A DNA stretch of 64,000 nt from DATMNI01 sp035570275 (GTDB lineage: Bacteria; Acidobacteriota; Terriglobia; Bryobacterales; Bryobacteraceae): assembly GCA_035570275.1 (NCBI GenBank), contig DATMNI010000226.1:17374-81373 (forward strand), in the 5' to 3' direction. A program made the translations under genes and the position numbers. The notes below the pieces were generated by a model. That model was not told the DNA's origin. It saw nothing but the letters and a program-made list of their open reading frames with translations, and ran no database searches. Positions 61,805 through 64,000 of this stretch are shown piece after piece. Every line of letters starts with the position of its first letter. Position 1 is the stretch's first letter.

Positions 61805-63879
61805 CCCAAGTTTTCCTCGCGCTGAGTGCCCAGGTAGCGGCTGGCCAGGACCGATTCGGCAACGGCGCAAGCGAGCATCAGCAGCATGACGTACCACCAG
61901 AGGGTCTGCGGCGTCTTCGGGGGCGTTGCCGGGCCGGGTGTCTGGTTAGGACTGGCCGCCGCTTGCGAAGATTGGCCGCCTTTGCCTTGCCGATCTTTGC
62001 CCTCCCACAAGGCCAGGACATCGCCGGGGATCACGTCGAGGTTCGATTCCTTGGGATCGGGGTTGACGCCGACCAGGTTCTGGCGGCCATTGGCGAGGCG
62101 GAGCTGGTAATAGCCGGCTTCGGTGAGTTGGAACGACTGGGCGGAGGCGGCCTCGCCCAGAGTGAGCGGGCGCTTCCCCTCGGGATCGGTGACCTCCACT
62201 CCTTGGCCTCGTTCCTTGGCATTGCGGAGCTCGAGGTAGGCGTCCACCGGGCGGGCGCCTCCCTGCCGTTCGCTGCCCGCAAGATAGCGCGCGGTCTGCT
62301 CGATGAAGGGGACAAAGGCGGGACGCTGCGGGAAATCGTTGGTGAGGTTGTCCAACCCGGAGGTGAGCAGCACCACGCGGCCCTCACCGATGCGTTTCTC
62401 CAGCAAGAGTGGCGTCTGGTCGCCTAAGCGAACGATCACGCGAGCGTCGCCGGGGTCGACATTGAGAGCGTAGAAAAACTTCACGCCCGCCCAGCCATCG
62501 GCCTTGGCGACGGCGGGGTAGGAGGAGTCGCTGGAGCCGGCCGCCATGTAACGATCGGGAACGCGGCTGTAGTCGCGGGTCTCGACGATATGCGCGCCGA
62601 AAATGGGAATCTGCGAGCGGCCGCCAGCGGAGGTTCCAGCGGCGATGAGGAGACTGCCGCCGGAGCGCACGTACCCGGTGAGCGAATTTTCCAGAAGCGG
62701 AGGCAACGAAGTGAGATCGGACAGAACGATGAAAGCGTAATTGGACGGCTGACGGTCGGCGGCCTCGTTGACGTTGATCGATTCCAGAATAAAGGCCGAT
62801 TGCGCGGCCGCCGAAAGCGCGGCGCCGACGTAGAGCGGTGAACGGTTGTCGCCGTAGTTATGGACTAGCAAGGCCTTTTGCGGGTCGGAACGCTCGACGG
62901 CGAAGCGGCGGAGGTCGTCGGCCGGGAAGGCGTCGCCCGGGACGGCGCTAGACGCCTCGATCTTCACCTCGCAGCGGCTGAAGCCGTAGGGCACTTCGAG
63001 CGCGGGGAAATCGACGGCGGCCCGTCCGTTGGCGGGGACCATCACGGTCTTGGTGGCGGTGGTTTTGCCGTTGACGACCAGCGACACGGTGCGTTGTGCG
63101 GCGGGCGTGCCGTAGCCGGCAATTACGGCTTGTACGTGAACCGGCTTGGCGTCCTTGCCCCAGACTTGTCCGGGGGCATCCACCGATTCCACCGTCCAGT
63201 TGGGTTGGGCTTTGGTGACCACGGCATGCGTCACCAGATTGACGTTGGCGGGCAGCGCCATGTCGGAGAAGGTGGCGGCCAGACTGCCGCGTTGCATGTC
63301 GCTGAACAGATGAAGCTCGATGGGAGTATGGACCGACTCGGCCATGGCACGCACCGCTCGCGCCAACTCACCGAGGTTACCGTGGCCATCGCCCGGCTGA
63401 ATGGCCTGCACGGCGGCACGCAACGCCGATTGGTCCTCAATAGGCTGGGTCATCAGCCGCAGTTGCGAGCCAAACTCCGCCACCTGGGCTCGCGCGGCGC
63501 CCTTTCCTGAAAGCACGCTCGTCGCCGCGGCTTTGGCATCGGCCAGCCTGGTACCACCAACGCCGGTTCCGGCACGCATGCTGAAGGAGTTGTCGACCAC
63601 CAGCAGCACCAACCGGCTGCTGGCAAGGGTGGCTGGGTTGCGGTTGACGAAGGGATTGGCGAAGGCGAGAATCAACAGCAGCAGCACCAGCAGCCGCAGC
63701 GACAACAGCAGAAAATAGTTGAGCCGGCGGTGACGGGTGGAGCTTTGGGTGCGCGACTCGTAGAACATCAACGAGCTCACCGGCTTGGGCGTGGTGGTTT
63801 GGCGCTTCAACAAATGCAGGTAGAACGGAAGCGCGAGCCCCGCCAGGCCTGCAAGGAACCAGGGCGCGAACAGTCCCAT
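61801..63879 (-). CDS. BatA-like VWA-domain membrane protein
   Basis: A 692-residue protein. The N-terminal BatA-type anchor has two helices (FAPWFLAGLAGLALPFYLHL at 4-24; LLSLRLLVLLLLILAFANPF at about 57-77) separated by a basic loop. The VWA domain follows with a MIDAS motif DNSFS (LVLLVVDNSFSMRAG, about 90-105). The middle holds a glutamine-amidotransferase-like fold (FIVLSDLTSLPPLLENSL, SGGSLLIAAGTSAGGRSQIP). A last helix (LWWYVMLLMLACAVAESVLA) lies near the C-terminus. It is typical of BatA-DUF58-MoxR gene sets. The upstream DUF58 gene ends one base inside its ATG (TAATG). The 3' end is duplicated at 60272. Confidence 0.88.
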   Translation of the reverse strand: MGLFAPWFLAGLAGLALPFYLHLLKRQTTTPKPVSSLMFYESRTQSSTRHRRLNYFLLLSLRLLVLLLLILAFANPFVNRNPATLASSRLVLLVVDNSFSMRAGTGVGGTRLADAKAAATSVLSGKGAARAQVAEFGSQLRLMTQPIEDQSALRAAVQAIQPGDGHGNLGELARAVRAMAESVHTPIELHLFSDMQRGSLAATFSDMALPANVNLVTHAVVTKAQPNWTVESVDAPGQVWGKDAKPVHVQAVIAGYGTPAAQRTVSLVVNGKTTATKTVMVPANGRAAVDFPALEVPYGFSRCEVKIEASSAVPGDAFPADDLRRFAVERSDPQKALLVHNYGDNRSPLYVGAALSAAAQSAFILESINVNEAADRQPSNYAFIVLSDLTSLPPLLENSLTGYVRSGGSLLIAAGTSAGGRSQIPIFGAHIVETRDYSRVPDRYMAAGSSDSSYPAVAKADGWAGVKFFYALNVDPGDARVIVRLGDQTPLLLEKRIGEGRVVLLTSGLDNLTNDFPQRPAFVPFIEQTARYLAGSERQGGARPVDAYLELRNAKERGQGVEVTDPEGKRPLTLGEAASAQSFQLTEAGYYQLRLANGRQNLVGVNPDPKESNLDVIPGDVLALWEGKDRQGKGGQSSQAAASPNQTPGPATPPKTPQTLWWYVMLLMLACAVAESVLASRYLGTQREENLG

Positions 63880-64000
63880 TATTTGCGGCCTTCGCGCAGG
63901 GTTAAGTATTCGCGCAGGGCGGCGTCGAGCGGCCGGTCGGTCATCAGCAGATAGTAGCCCATGCCGGCGGACTGGGTGCGATTGCGCAGGTCGGTCAGAT
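63879..64000 (-). CDS. DUF58-family protein (C-terminal part, runs off window)
   Basis: Only the last 40 codons are present: LTDLRNRTQSAGMGYYLLMT, then DRPLDAALREYLTLREGRK and a TAA at 63879-63881. The phrase TDRPLDxALREYL is the usual ending of DUF58 proteins, which accompany BatA and MoxR ATPases. The stop overlaps the batA-like start by one base. Confidence 0.7.
   Translation of the reverse strand, partial: LTDLRNRTQSAGMGYYLLMTDRPLDAALREYLTLREGRK

Overview
The window looks like a chromosomal segment of a soil Acidobacteriota bacterium, most likely close to Solibacter/Bryobacteraceae. The DNA is GC-rich (by eye). It carries giant TonB-type outer-membrane proteins with an N-terminal carboxypeptidase-regulatory-like domain, FG-GAP/ASPIC-UnbV proteins, a DUF1501/DUF1549/DUF1553 'planctomycete cytochrome' operon, a BatA/DUF4175/DUF58 cluster, LigD plus Ku, and many toxin-antitoxin (TA) remnants and dispersed palindromic repeats. 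The taxonomic call rests on gene content only.

Layout. 1-5.1 kb: a cut-off TonB-type protein, a Gly/Met/Pro-rich secreted protein, and a divergent OmpR-type response regulator with its CpxA-like kinase. 5.1-6.6 kb: rhamnulokinase. 6.7-15.1 kb: one plus-strand run of ASPIC/UnbV repeat protein, TPR protein, a seven-haem CXXCH cytochrome fused to TPRs, and a 1,179-residue TonB-type protein. 15.2-20.8 kb: the two-component NHEJ set, ligD and ku, with duplicated ligD pieces on both sides and a UPF0175-DUF3368 TA pair between ligD and ku. 20.8-34.4 kb: an accessory region with hicBA, ccbP, DUF6155, a translationally coupled three-gene operon (Swi2/Snf2-type helicase, SbcD-like nuclease, SbcC-like SMC ATPase), then more TA loci, most with damaged toxins. 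34.4-41.7 kb: mixed metabolism (thiolase, cupin, zinc-ribbon protein, PafA-like phosphatase) ending in gene fragments and repeats. 41.9-49.1 kb: a four-gene minus-strand operon of WD40/cytochrome, pre-peptidase-type domain protein, DUF1549/DUF1553 cytochrome and DUF1501 protein. 49.5-53.3 kb: an intact UPF0175-DUF3368 TA pair, then a coupled chain of a chimeric Fe-S/histidine-kinase ORF, an NtrC-type regulator and a frameshifted archaemetzincin. 53.4-64 kb: a HEAT/Sel1 protein, then DUF4175, BatA-like and DUF58 genes. This last cluster is interrupted at 59.3-61.8 kb by an accessory insert holding a dead integrase, parDE, an NAD-binding protein and DUF433/DUF5615.

The most interesting system-level candidate is the helicase/SbcD/SbcC operon at 22.35-29.74 kb. 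Its start and stop codons overlap at both junctions, and a pair of near-identical palindromes lies upstream of it. It sits among TA loci, as defence islands often do. I cannot match it to a named defence system, and a DNA-repair role is equally possible. Two insert sites (ligD/ku and batA/DUF4175) share one architecture: accessory genes flanked by a true gene end and a degenerate duplicate of that same end. No rRNA, tRNA, CRISPR array or intact transposase was found.
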